Shown one piece after another: positions 36,715-45,915 of a stretch of DNA of 64,000 nt. A program made the position numbers and the translations under genes. The notes beneath the pieces are model-generated. The model was not told the origin of the DNA, did not search any database, and saw nothing but the letters and a program-made list of their open reading frames with translations. Position 1 is the stretch's first letter, and each line of letters opens with the position of its first letter. This DNA is from Planctomycetota bacterium (GTDB taxonomy: Bacteria; Planctomycetota; Planctomycetia; Pirellulales; Lacipirellulaceae), in NCBI GenBank assembly GCA_029259945.1, contig JAJDEF010000019.1, positions 1-64,000 of the forward strand, given 5' to 3'.

Positions 36715-39135
36715 CTATCTCAAATTCATCAGTTCGTCGAGCAAATCTTGGGCAGCCGAAATCACCCGCGCGTTTCCACGGTATTGGGTGGATGCCAAAA
36801 TCAGCTCGATCAAGTTCTGTCCAATATCGGTGTTCGAAAGCTCGACGGCACCGGCGGTGAGATCCCCTAGACCAGAACTGCCAGGATCGCCGGTAATCGG
36901 GACCCCCGAGTTGACTCCTTCTCTGAATAAATTGTCGCCCAATTGTTCGAGCCCTGCGCTGTTCGTAAAGCGAGCCATCTGGACTTGCCCAATGTCTCGA
37001 CTCGTACCGTTGCTAAAGACACCTTTGATAAGCCCACTTTCGGTAATCGAAAAACTCGTCAAACTACCCGCCGGGAAACCATCTTGATTGGTCAAGTTCA
37101 AATTGCTTGAGGAGTCCAATGCCGTAAGCGAAGCGAAGTCGAGATCAAATTCAACGGGGGAGGTTGCCGCCACATCTCGCCGCTCGATCTGAACTGTCGC
37201 GTCGGTTGCCGAGAAAAAACGCCCTGCAGAATCAAAGGTAAGTATTCCGGTGCCAACCGAGGTGCTGATTCCGTTTGTTGGTTGGTTATCTGCAGAGTTT
37301 GCAAACCAGCGGACACGCGTTGTGTTGCCACTGGTATCGGTAGGATCAGGCTCAAGTGTCAGGCTCAATTTCACGGTAAGCGGACTGCCTAGACTATCGT
37401 AGACAATAAACTCGGAAGACGAGCTTTCTCCGGTGGACCCAGGTGGTATTACCGAGAAAGGTAAAGGTACCGGCTCTGTATCGCCATTTGCCGCAGTGAA
37501 TTCGAACGCCGAAAGATTGATATCCAATTCGTTGGCTTTGCCATGGTTCGAAGTAAATTGCAACCGACTTCCATTGATTGTCCCGCCTGGAGTGCCGGGA
37601 ATAGGATTGAGCGTATCGGATGAGAAAGTGTGAATTCCGAGTGCTTGCTCCATAAAGGTAACCAACTCAGCCACGGTCGTAGTACTCGTAATGACCAATT
37701 CTTTAGTGGCGAGAGTCGCCGTGCCTCGACTGCCAGTGAAAGCAAGCGTACCTTCCTTGAAAAGTGTGTCATTGTATGTGGAACCATCAAAAGTCGAGAC
37801 GTTCACCAGCGCGATCCCATTATCAATGGGTGGACCATTCCGATCGAGCTGCTTATTGAGGTCGAAAATAGCGCTATCAGCGGACTTGTCGATGTACGAG
37901 GTGGTCCCAGAGTTTACTATGGCGACCTCGAAAAAGCTTTCCGGCTGATCTTTAGTATTTCGATAAATCTTGACGCTATTGAATGTAGCGTTGCCAGATA
38001 CGTCGGGAAGACTATCTAGCTGAATGCGCTGGTTACCACCGGTGTTGATGGGTACGCTGATCGATTGCGCCGTCGGACGACTTTCGGCGCCAGTACCGGT
38101 GTTGTAGAAAGTTGCAAAGTAGCTGTAGTTTGCCTGGCCGACAGAACTCTCATCGAGAGTTGCTCCCAGCGACCCATCTGCCGTAGTGTCAGTGTACGTA
38201 GATACTGAAGATGCAATGGTATCAACCAGTTGGTAACTTCCCGTACCATTTTGTCGATAGATTCGCGTCTGCGTGAGTGCCGTGCTTGTGGTGGTCGGGA
38301 TCGCGTTAATGTCTATACTCGAGCCTGCGCCTACCGTTACCGGGGTAGAAGCTGCTGTGGGTATCCCCTCTTCAAAACCTGTGGCAGCAGTCGGATCGGT
38401 AAAGACGAATTTATAGTTGTAAGTTCCCGCCCCAACCGACCCGGCGCCAGGGGCACCGAAAGTTGCCGTCTGGAGCGGTTGGGCTAACGAATTGATCGAG
38501 CTAGTTGCAAAGTCGCCTGGGATAGAGACGCTACCGTCACTGAGAATGGCAGATTGAACAACCCCAGGGCTGCTTTCAACGGCACCTAGTGCATTCAAGT
38601 TGCCGACGAGTGTGGCGTTTTGAGTTGCTTGTGCAACTGCTGAAGCACCAAAGGGAATGGTAAGTGCCGTCAGCGTACCGGTTTGTATTTCGTTCTGAGT
38701 ATTGACTCCAAAACCCAACAGACGATGTCCGGTGACCGTCACGATTTCGTTATTCGCGTTGGTCTTTAATTGTCCGTTTCGCGTGTAGAATCGCTCAGAT
38801 GCAGTCTCAGACGCTTGAACAATTAAGAAACCATCGCCTTGAATTGCCACGTCGAGTGGATTCGAGCTAATCTCGATCGTGCCTTGCGTAAAGTCGGGGG
38901 TGATTTCGGCAACCTTCACACCTAAGCCAATTTGGCGAGGGTTGGTACCACCATTATTCGAAGTCGGAGCACCACCGACACTCTGAGTTTGCAAAAACTG
39001 CGTGGCAAAGTTCACATCCGACTCTTTGAAACCCACCGTGTTCGAGTTAGCTACGTTATTACCTACCACATCAATCGTGGTTTCGGCAGCTTGCAATCCC
39101 GTGAGGGCGGTGGTCATGGCAGATTGAAGACCCAT
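36715..39135 (-). CDS. flgE: Flagellar hook protein FlgE with two inserted repeat domains
   Basis: An 806-residue hook subunit, about twice E. coli FlgE. The N terminus (MGLQSAMTTALTGLQAAE) and C terminus (NTDIGQNLIELILASTQYRGNARVI) are the normal rod-hook ends. Residues about 237-322 and 336-422 are two copies of an extra beta-type domain: each has Y-x-Y, an I-x-I/L-x-x-LP-like turn, IYR and a final Y-x-D-x-x-x-D. The same domain occurs once in FlgD. A normal FlgE D2-type region follows. It is preceded by GGAGAG. Confidence 0.95.
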   Translation of the reverse strand: MGLQSAMTTALTGLQAAETTIDVVGNNVANSNTVGFKESDVNFATQFLQTQSVGGAPTSNNGGTNPRQIGLGVKVAEITPDFTQGTIEISSNPLDVAIQGDGFLIVQASETASERFYTRNGQLKTNANNEIVTVTGHRLLGFGVNTQNEIQTGTLTALTIPFGASAVAQATQNATLVGNLNALGAVESSPGVVQSAILSDGSVSIPGDFATSSINSLAQPLQTATFGAPGAGSVGAGTYNYKFVFTDPTAATGFEEGIPTAASTPVTVGAGSSIDINAIPTTTSTALTQTRIYRQNGTGSYQLVDTIASSVSTYTDTTADGSLGATLDESSVGQANYSYFATFYNTGTGAESRPTAQSISVPINTGGNQRIQLDSLPDVSGNATFNSVKIYRNTKDQPESFFEVAIVNSGTTSYIDKSADSAIFDLNKQLDRNGPPIDNGIALVNVSTFDGSTYNDTLFKEGTLAFTGSRGTATLATKELVITSTTTVAELVTFMEQALGIHTFSSDTLNPIPGTPGGTINGSRLQFTSNHGKANELDINLSAFEFTAANGDTEPVPLPFSVIPPGSTGESSSSEFIVYDSLGSPLTVKLSLTLEPDPTDTSGNTTRVRWFANSADNQPTNGISTSVGTGILTFDSAGRFFSATDATVQIERRDVAATSPVEFDLDFASLTALDSSSNLNLTNQDGFPAGSLTSFSITESGLIKGVFSNGTSRDIGQVQMARFTNSAGLEQLGDNLFREGVNSGVPITGDPGSSGLGDLTAGAVELSNTDIGQNLIELILASTQYRGNARVISAAQDLLDELMNLR

Positions 39136-39195
39136 TTTATCTCTCCCTATTCTTTGACTATTATTTTCGCGTTTTGTTGTTTGTTTATTGACGGA

Positions 39196-39960
39196 CTAAT
39201 TACTTGGCGGGCGAATTTCGCCCACATTATTCAGACTGACGGTAAAATTGCGTGACGGATCGCTGATAAACTGAGGCGTTCGGCTCAAAATACTCGCCGA
39301 AAGGCCTTCGTCACTACTTGTGTCGTGGTAACTGCTTGTTTCTCCATCAGGTAGTACAGCAACCAGATGATAGCGGTCTTCGTTGCCTGCTTTCGTTCGA
39401 TAGATTTGCTTAGGCGTATCGGTGACAGGCAGGTTGTTGATTTGTACGGACTGATTCCCGTCTTCAAGCTCCACGGCATCGCTCGTTTCAATGCCAAACA
39501 ACTCGCCGTTTGCATCTTCCCAGACAATGCGGTAGCGATAAGTTCCCTCATCGATATTGCCAGGCCTGTCTGAAATCTCGACGCCCGGATTCACGTCGAG
39601 AAGCAGTTTCGGAGTGCCGTCCGCGATCTCTACTCGATCGACGGTGCCTCGCACTCGTTGGTTGTCGTCAGAAATCGCGTCAATCTCGGCGCCAATTAAA
39701 CTCGTCGCGCTCGAAATATTTTGGCCGAGTAATACCGCGCCCAGTGTTTCGGTGAGTTGCTCGGTGGCCCCAACTTCGCGGATTTGGCTGATCTGTGCGA
39801 TGAGGTCTGCATTGTCTAATGGGTTTAGCGGATCTTGATTTTGTAGCTCTGCGAGCATCAGATTCAGAAAATCGTCCAGGTCGAGATCATTGAGCGTGTT
39901 GGCGTTGCCAAAAGCTTGATCGCTCGCCGACGAGGCATTGATGTTGGGTAGTTGAGCCAT
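39196..39960 (-). CDS. flgD: Hook-capping protein FlgD with extra domain
   Basis: A 254-residue scaffold for hook assembly. The N-terminal part has the conserved LNLMLAELQNQDPLNPLDN and QISQIREVGATEQL. Residues about 139-222 are the extra domain seen twice in FlgE (YRYRIVWED, IYR, SSYHDTSSD). It precedes flgE by 60 bases. The extra domain in both suggests co-evolution of hook and cap. Confidence 0.92.
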   Translation of the reverse strand: MAQLPNINASSASDQAFGNANTLNDLDLDDFLNLMLAELQNQDPLNPLDNADLIAQISQIREVGATEQLTETLGAVLLGQNISSATSLIGAEIDAISDDNQRVRGTVDRVEIADGTPKLLLDVNPGVEISDRPGNIDEGTYRYRIVWEDANGELFGIETSDAVELEDGNQSVQINNLPVTDTPKQIYRTKAGNEDRYHLVAVLPDGETSSYHDTSSDEGLSASILSRTPQFISDPSRNFTVSLNNVGEIRPPSN

Positions 39961-40008
39961 AGCAAAGTTCTCTTGTTTTATTGTTTGCTTCTTCAGCGAC
40001 GATTGTTG

Positions 40009-41496
40009 TTAGATCATCACATCGAGTCCGTCCAGGTGACCGGACGGCTGACTGATGATGTTCGGGGTGCTAGGTGCGCGGCTTTGATTCTCGTTTCGAT
40101 TAGCAGTTCGACCGGTCTCTTTATTGGAGGAGTGGTTGCTGGAGCCGCGATCTTCAGCCCCAGGATTTTCTTGTTGCTGTCGCCCCTCGTCCCGAACGTC
40201 GACATTGAATTTTTCAATGCGAATTTCTTGTTCTGCCAAGCGATCTCGAAGGGCAGGTAGATTATCCAGCAAGACATTACGAGCCGCGGCAGTTTCTGTT
40301 TCCAATTGGGCAGTGAGGACACCTTGTTTCACGGTGATTTCAATTCGCAGCGTGCCAAGCTCCGGGGGACTCAGTTTGATTTGAACCAAGCCGTTTTCAT
40401 CCTTAGCAGCACGGAAGGCGCCGCTGACGCGTTGAATGAATCTGGTTCGGTTGACGGTAGGGGTCGCATCGGCTTCAGCACGTGCTTCAGTTGCCGTCTG
40501 CGATTGCTCGACCGACGACGTGTCCTGCGGTTTGCTAATCGCGAAGGTCGCTTCGTTATTTGCACTCGCATCGACACGGTTGGTCTCGGTTGCCGTAGCA
40601 TTCGTTACCTGAGCAGACTCGGCCTCGGTGTTAATGGTCGAGATTTCCTGATCCGACATTTCTAGTAAATTTGGCGGTCCCCCGGTCGATTCCTCTTGCG
40701 CCTTGGGTGCCGATTCGATAGCTTCTGTGCTCGGCTCCACTTCGATTACGTCTGTTTGCTGTTGAGAGGTGCCATCCCCCAACCCCTGTTGGTTGGTAGA
40801 ATTGGTGAAACTCTGTGTTGAGGCGTTCTCTTGAACAATTTCCTGAGTGTCAGCGGAGTTTTGCGGAATTTCAACCGCGGCGATGCTGTCGCTGGTAATT
40901 TCTGAAGTTGCTAGAAGGTCGGTTTGCGCAGCAACATCAGCGTCAAGAAGCGGGTCTTTCTTAGGCTCGTGAGCGGCTATCTCGTCTACTTGGTTTTCGT
41001 CGAAGGTCGCCGTTCCCTCGCCGTTTGTCAAAGGTGTTGCTATCGAATCGGTTTCTGGAATTCCAGCAGCGACGTCCAACGCTGCGATTGCTGTGGTTTC
41101 CGTTTCAACATCGGTGTTTATTGCACTGACAACAATCTCTTCAACAGCAGCAACAGCGGCACTAGAAATTACCACGTCATCGGCGTCGACGGTGCCCTCA
41201 GGTTCAGCAGTTGTCTGCTCAACCGTTTTTTCGCCTTCTACAGGTGGAGTTGGTGTGTCGCTTTGTTCTAGCGATGCGTCTTGTTCTTGTCCGGTGGTTA
41301 ACGCAAGATCGCTATCATCATCTGCGGCCTGATTTTCTTGTGTCCTCGTGGGAGCATCTGTTTTTTCGCTCGTGGTTGCCCGCTGAAGATGCTCTCGAAA
41401 ACGAGCGTCGTCCGTCGAATTCGATTTCGGCGAATCTGCGGCAGATCGCGTTGGCGATCCCACTTGCAATATTTGGTCGATAGCAATACGTGTCAT
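40009..41496 (-). CDS. fliK: Flagellar hook-length control protein FliK
   Basis: A 495-residue protein with a long acidic, Thr/Glu/Asp-rich, probably disordered N-terminal region and a compact C-terminal domain (about 345-440) carrying LVQIKLSPPELGTLRIEI and TAAARNVLLDNLPALRDRLAEQ, the hook-length-control domain. It is secreted and interacts with FlhB to switch substrates. It lies between the motE-like gene and flgD. Confidence 0.85.
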   Translation of the reverse strand: MTRIAIDQILQVGSPTRSAADSPKSNSTDDARFREHLQRATTSEKTDAPTRTQENQAADDDSDLALTTGQEQDASLEQSDTPTPPVEGEKTVEQTTAEPEGTVDADDVVISSAAVAAVEEIVVSAINTDVETETTAIAALDVAAGIPETDSIATPLTNGEGTATFDENQVDEIAAHEPKKDPLLDADVAAQTDLLATSEITSDSIAAVEIPQNSADTQEIVQENASTQSFTNSTNQQGLGDGTSQQQTDVIEVEPSTEAIESAPKAQEESTGGPPNLLEMSDQEISTINTEAESAQVTNATATETNRVDASANNEATFAISKPQDTSSVEQSQTATEARAEADATPTVNRTRFIQRVSGAFRAAKDENGLVQIKLSPPELGTLRIEITVKQGVLTAQLETETAAARNVLLDNLPALRDRLAEQEIRIEKFNVDVRDEGRQQQENPGAEDRGSSNHSSNKETGRTANRNENQSRAPSTPNIISQPSGHLDGLDVMI

Positions 41497-41526
41497 GTTT
41501 AACGATTTCCTGCGTCTTAGGATGGG

Positions 41527-42219
41527 CTAGTTCTGTCCTTGGCCTCGTTCGAATTCCTTTAACTTTTCATCGAGGAACGATTTTTCGGGATCGCCTGCTA
41601 GCATCTGTTTCTGCAGGTGGTAGAGCATTTCGACCTCTTCCTCAGAGGTAAACGTCTTTAGGATATCCGTGCGGTTTCGAAGTGACATGCCATTGAGAAG
41701 GAGAATGACTTGGTCGGTTCTTTTTTCCTTGAGCATCTTGATTAAAATCGGCTTGGCTTGTTTTTTGGCAACTAGGTTCTTTATCTGGTTACGAACGGCA
41801 ACAATTCCCGATTCAAGAGCTACATTTCTTCGTTGGTCAAAGAAATGTTCAACCTCATTTTGAATCTTATTAAATCGATCCATGCGTGTGCCAAGCTCTC
41901 TGAAGCGATTGTTGAATTCGCTAATTTCCTTCTCTAGCTCGTCTTGCTTCGCATGGATATGCAGTGATGCAATCTGCACTTGCTCCTGCCGTTGATCGTA
42001 AGAAAGTTCTTCAGGCGGAACACTGGTATGGCTGCTCTCATAGTCTTCTGCAACTTGGTCCAGATCGATCCCATGCAGCAGCGAGACAATGCGAAACATG
42101 CGCTGGTCGTCTAAAGCTCCCGATTGCCTTAAATAGCCATATCCAGCACCAAGGGTGATGACCGTGGCAACACAGATATAAGCAATGATCGGAAATAGGA
42201 TTCGAACTATTAGGCCCAT
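41527..42219 (-). CDS. MotE-like flagellar protein with MgtE-N-type C terminus
   Basis: A 230-residue single-pass protein. It has an N-terminal membrane helix (about 9-28), a charged coiled-coil (about 60-150) and a C-terminal helical region IKMLKEKRTDQVILLLNGMSLRNRTDILKTF that resembles the MgtE-N/FliG-M type domain of MotE. MotE/YlxF genes lie next to fliJ and fliK in other bacteria, as here. It overlaps the end of fliJ by 10 bases. MotE has been described as a stator-linked chaperone; the assignment is moderate. Confidence 0.65.
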   Translation of the reverse strand: MGLIVRILFPIIAYICVATVITLGAGYGYLRQSGALDDQRMFRIVSLLHGIDLDQVAEDYESSHTSVPPEELSYDQRQEQVQIASLHIHAKQDELEKEISEFNNRFRELGTRMDRFNKIQNEVEHFFDQRRNVALESGIVAVRNQIKNLVAKKQAKPILIKMLKEKRTDQVILLLNGMSLRNRTDILKTFTSEEEVEMLYHLQKQMLAGDPEKSFLDEKLKEFERGQGQN

Positions 42220-42662
42220 AAGTCAGATGCCTCTCGGTTCGAGGAAGCAATTTCGTCCAACTCTTTTACCTCAGCTCGTTGTAGATTCTTTCGATGTTCG
42301 TCACGTTGGCGGTCGTACAGTTTTTCAAGGACTCGAACTTCTTTATCTGATTCGACAACTACCTGACGTCGTCGTTCGACTTCGGCCGCCAAGATGCCCG
42401 CTTGCTCTATCATGGTTGATTGTTGTGATCGTAAAACTGCTTGGTAGCGTTGCGTTTCCATGAGCGTATTGACATTGGCTGAGCCTGCGATCGCGGCACG
42501 TTGCGTGTTTTGAAGTTCCACAAGTTCGCTGCTCACGGCAGAAATCTGTTCGTCTAACATTTGAGTCGCTCGGATTGCCTCAGCCAACTTGATCCGCAAC
42601 TCGTCGCGACGAACCTCGCGGAGTTTTTGGAGCGTTGCCAGTCGAAAGCGGAATTTTGCCAT
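42210..42662 (-). CDS. fliJ: Flagellar export chaperone/ATPase stalk protein FliJ
   Basis: A 150-residue almost wholly coiled-coil protein (FRLATLQKLREVRRDELR then long heptads). Its size, helical nature and position directly after fliI identify it. FliJ sits in the centre of the FliI hexamer. Confidence 0.9.
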   Translation of the reverse strand: MAKFRFRLATLQKLREVRRDELRIKLAEAIRATQMLDEQISAVSSELVELQNTQRAAIAGSANVNTLMETQRYQAVLRSQQSTMIEQAGILAAEVERRRQVVVESDKEVRVLEKLYDRQRDEHRKNLQRAEVKELDEIASSNREASDLWA

Positions 42663-42681
42663 GTCTGTACGTTAAAAGATT

Positions 42682-44043
42682 TTAACTATTGGGTGGATTG
42701 TTGGGTGCAGGTACATTGCCTGTTGCGGCAAGCAGTTGATTATACTTCTGAGCCAATTGCGAAATGTTGCCTCGAACTTCTTCGATCGTTAGCTTCTCGT
42801 CGACTTGCTGTTGGAGCAGAGTGTGAATTTCACCTTGCATCGCTACAGCCACATCGAGCTCTCGATTGGTTCCCTGTCGATAGGCACCGATCGACAGCAA
42901 ATCTTCGTTCTCTTGCAATACGGCTAGCATTTGCCGAACGACTTGCGCAGCTTCTTTCTCAGCTGGGGCAGAGATTTCGTTCATCAAACGACTTATACTG
43001 GCGAGGATATGGATTGCAGGAAAATGTCCTCGCTCTGCAAGCCGACGCGAAAGCCATACATGCCCGTCCAGAAGTCCGCGAACGCAGTCGGCGATCGGTT
43101 CGTTTTCGTCGTCGCCTTCAACCAAGACAGAGTAAAACGCGGTGATGCTGCCACTAGCTGTTCGACCCGCCCGTTCTACAAGCTTGGGTAGCAGAGAAAA
43201 AACGGAAGGTGGATAACCTCGAGTGGTGGGTGGCTCGCCAGCAGAGAGCCCGATTTCTCGTTGGGCGAGGGCAAAACGTGTCACGGAGTCCATCACGAGA
43301 AGAACATTCTTGCCCGAATCTCGGAAATGCTCGGCAATGGTCGTAGCCGTATAAGCTGCTTGGACACGGAGCAAGGCAGGTTCGTTGCTTGTAGCAGCGA
43401 CAACCACACTGCGAGCGAGTCCCGTAGGCCCTAGTTCACGCTGAATGAATTCGTTCACTTCTCGACCACGTTCGCCAATGAGTGCAATAATCGTGACATC
43501 CGCGTCGGTGTATCGACCCATCATGCCAAGCAGAACGCTTTTTCCGACGCCAGAGCCTGCAAAAATGCCGAGTCGCTGCCCCTGACCGCAAGTCAACAAA
43601 CCATCGATAGCCTTCACTCCCGTTGCCAAAGGGGTATCGATCGGTGGACGCGACGTAGGAGGAATCGGGTCACTTTGAAGCGAACGACGGTCGTGTAACA
43701 TTGGCTGGGGACGCCCATCGATGCATCGACCTCTCGCATCAACAACTCGACCAAGCAATCCGTCCCCGACGCGAATGGTTCGCGAGGTGCGTACTAGCCT
43801 GACAGGGCTGCCGCGGTGAATACCTCGAAGGTCGCTAAGGGGCATCACAAGAGTTTGTTTTTCGCGAAAGCCAACCACTTCAGCTTCAATCCCTTCTCCC
43901 GATGGTCGTTCAATCATGACCAAGGCGCCCACCGGAGCTGGAAAATCGGCGACTGCAGCCGTCAAACCGACGGTTTGAACCACGCTCCCTGTGAGCCCGG
44001 CCAGTAGCGCCTCGTCGATATGTTGTGGTAGTTCGGTATTCAT
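42682..44043 (-). CDS. fliI: Flagellum-specific ATPase FliI
   Basis: A 453-residue ATPase of the export apparatus. Walker A is GSGVGKS at 163-169, followed by the F1-like IIALIGERGREVNEFIQ and LLVMDSVTRFALAQREIGLSAGEPP. The C-terminal domain is complete. It lies between fliH and fliJ and starts 13 bases after fliH. Confidence 0.97.
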   Translation of the reverse strand: MNTELPQHIDEALLAGLTGSVVQTVGLTAAVADFPAPVGALVMIERPSGEGIEAEVVGFREKQTLVMPLSDLRGIHRGSPVRLVRTSRTIRVGDGLLGRVVDARGRCIDGRPQPMLHDRRSLQSDPIPPTSRPPIDTPLATGVKAIDGLLTCGQGQRLGIFAGSGVGKSVLLGMMGRYTDADVTIIALIGERGREVNEFIQRELGPTGLARSVVVAATSNEPALLRVQAAYTATTIAEHFRDSGKNVLLVMDSVTRFALAQREIGLSAGEPPTTRGYPPSVFSLLPKLVERAGRTASGSITAFYSVLVEGDDENEPIADCVRGLLDGHVWLSRRLAERGHFPAIHILASISRLMNEISAPAEKEAAQVVRQMLAVLQENEDLLSIGAYRQGTNRELDVAVAMQGEIHTLLQQQVDEKLTIEEVRGNISQLAQKYNQLLAATGNVPAPNNPPNS

Positions 44044-44056
44044 TGCGATGGGGGAT

Positions 44057-44722
44057 CTAACTCAGTTCCTCAGCGAGTCGTGCTACTTGGGTTTCAATTT
44101 GTTGGTCGACCGAGCCAAACTCTGTTTCGATTCGGCATCCACCCAACGAGATGGTCTCGTCGGCAACAATGGTGGCAGGAGCTGCCGCATGGAATGCTTC
44201 TGCTAATTGGGTGACCTGCTTGCCGAGTGTTTCGTGGTCGGTAGGGTGGAGTCGTACCGTAATCTCCCCTGCTCCAGCAACGAGTCGTAGCGCTTCGGTA
44301 ATCCATTCCATACTGATTTCTGGCTGCTCGGTTATCTCGCGTCGGATGATTCGAGTTGCTATTGAGCCAGCTAAACGGATGACAGACGAATCCCAGTGAT
44401 GGAGCCACTCTTGCCGTGAGTCCTCGATTTGTCCGACGGCTGTCGCCAGCGCTGGAGTCAAACTTTGCATTTGCTTGGCAACTTTTTCGTCCAGAATGCG
44501 ACCGATCGCTTCCTCAGCAGCTTTGCGACCGGCTTCTTCTGCTTGTTGGCGAATGGTGGTTGCTTGCTGTTCCGCCTTTTGAATGATCTTTCCAGCCTCT
44601 GCCCGTACTCGATCGAGATAGACATCTGCTTGGCCCGCCATGTCAGACAAGTCATAGGCCACTGCGCGTACATCCGACCCGGACAGATACTGCTGTGCTT
44701 CGCGTTTAATAATGCTGGCCAT
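44057..44722 (-). CDS. fliH: Flagellar export protein FliH
   Basis: A 221-residue protein that regulates FliI and links it to the switch. The middle is a long charged coiled coil (EAGKIIQKAEQQATTIRQQ), and the C terminus resembles the ATP-synthase delta/FliH fold (LGGCRIETEFGSVDQQIETQV). It lies between fliG and fliI. Confidence 0.9.
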   Translation of the reverse strand: MASIIKREAQQYLSGSDVRAVAYDLSDMAGQADVYLDRVRAEAGKIIQKAEQQATTIRQQAEEAGRKAAEEAIGRILDEKVAKQMQSLTPALATAVGQIEDSRQEWLHHWDSSVIRLAGSIATRIIRREITEQPEISMEWITEALRLVAGAGEITVRLHPTDHETLGKQVTQLAEAFHAAAPATIVADETISLGGCRIETEFGSVDQQIETQVARLAEELS

Positions 44723-44779
44723 GCGTGACGGTCTTTCGGTCTTTTTTGTTGAGTCAAAATTTCAACGGTTGCGTGTACT

Positions 44780-45907
44780 TTATTGAGGTGCTAGTTGGCG
44801 AACGACTTTTAATAACTGATGTTGAGCTGCAAGCATATCGCTAAGCTTAGTAGGGCCGATGGCACGTAACTGATGTCGCATGGTTTTAGCTTTCCGACGT
44901 GGTAATCCTCGGAGTACTCGTTTCATGAGTGCCTCGCTCGCGCCAGCAAGAGCCAACGCTCCAACTTGGCGATCCGTGCGGCTCAAGGCAGTCATCAACG
45001 TTGCATCGTTCGTCTGTTCGAGTTCGGTCAATGGATCCGAAGAGAGGTTTTTTTCTGGGTTGAAATTGCTACTGGTCGTCGGTTTTGATGAAAGAGGTTG
45101 CATGTCGCCTCTTGTTTCAACCTGAAACGAGGAGTAACGCTCTTCGTTTTGAAGGGGCTTTGCAAGTTCGGCTAGTCTTTTCTGAGTTCCGGTTGATGTT
45201 GATTTGGAGAGGGTTGGATTGGGTACCGCTGGATTATTTTTTTTCATATGCGCTAGGATCGTATGTCGTTGAGCTTCTGGTGTATGCTTCAAAATCCGCT
45301 GGACAAGCTCCATGCCTGCTGCTTGCCGCTGCTTGCGCTGCCGTTGTTGCTCAAGCCAAGCATTCAACTGTGATTCAATAACTTTCACGGTTTGTTCGTC
45401 TGCCGTGTCGAGATTACCCATCCTAGCCAGCACTTCTGCTTGGAGACTTAGAGAGAGCTTCGACATCAAATCTGCTGCACTACTGGCATCAATTCGAGAC
45501 AGAACAATAGCAATAGTTTGCGGATGTTCTGCCGAGAGTATTTCGGTAATCGTAGTAGCTTCTGTATCACTCAGTCCCGTAAGCGGTAGTTGCGAGGCTT
45601 GAGTGTTTGAATAAATCTCTTCGGCGTCTCGATTTTCAATTTTTGCTAGTAACGAGGCATCGAGTTCCACCCCCTCGACCTTCCTCGCTGGTGAAGGAGC
45701 TAGGCTGCGGCGAAACTTTTCTACGATCTCACGTTGTTCTTCTGGATCAATCGCCTCTAGCTCATCCACTTCTGCTAACACAGCCACGGCATCTCTGGGG
45801 GGCATACTGTCGAGTAGACGTTGCGCCATCACCTCATCGAGACTCGCCACAAAGATGGCGACATCACGTAACTGACGATGGCGGTCGAAAGGAGTTTGGT
45901 TATTCAT
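44780..45907 (-). CDS. fliG: Flagellar motor switch protein FliG, divergent C terminus
   Basis: A 375-residue protein, about 40 longer than usual. The N and middle domains are recognisable; the middle has EHPQTIAIVLS (127-137). The following ARM-like helices (about 185-222) are not joined to the torque domain by an MFxF hinge but by a low-complexity Ser/Thr/Asn-rich stretch (about 225-290). The torque domain (about 296-375) keeps ALAGASE and GPTKLSD, but the acidic pair of E. coli FliG (D288/D289) is H345-Q346 here and R297 is lysine, while the R281 position stays basic. Rotational drive may thus rely on other residues. Confidence 0.88.
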   Translation of the reverse strand: MNNQTPFDRHRQLRDVAIFVASLDEVMAQRLLDSMPPRDAVAVLAEVDELEAIDPEEQREIVEKFRRSLAPSPARKVEGVELDASLLAKIENRDAEEIYSNTQASQLPLTGLSDTEATTITEILSAEHPQTIAIVLSRIDASSAADLMSKLSLSLQAEVLARMGNLDTADEQTVKVIESQLNAWLEQQRQRKQRQAAGMELVQRILKHTPEAQRHTILAHMKKNNPAVPNPTLSKSTSTGTQKRLAELAKPLQNEERYSSFQVETRGDMQPLSSKPTTSSNFNPEKNLSSDPLTELEQTNDATLMTALSRTDRQVGALALAGASEALMKRVLRGLPRRKAKTMRHQLRAIGPTKLSDMLAAQHQLLKVVRQLAPQ

Positions 45908-45915
45908 TGTGATGT

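Noticed and set aside
42561..43145. 194-codon open frame opposite fliI
   Set aside because: It lies wholly inside the antisense of a well-supported fliI gene and its protein has no family-like or membrane pattern; the same holds for the 184-codon frame at 2213-2767.
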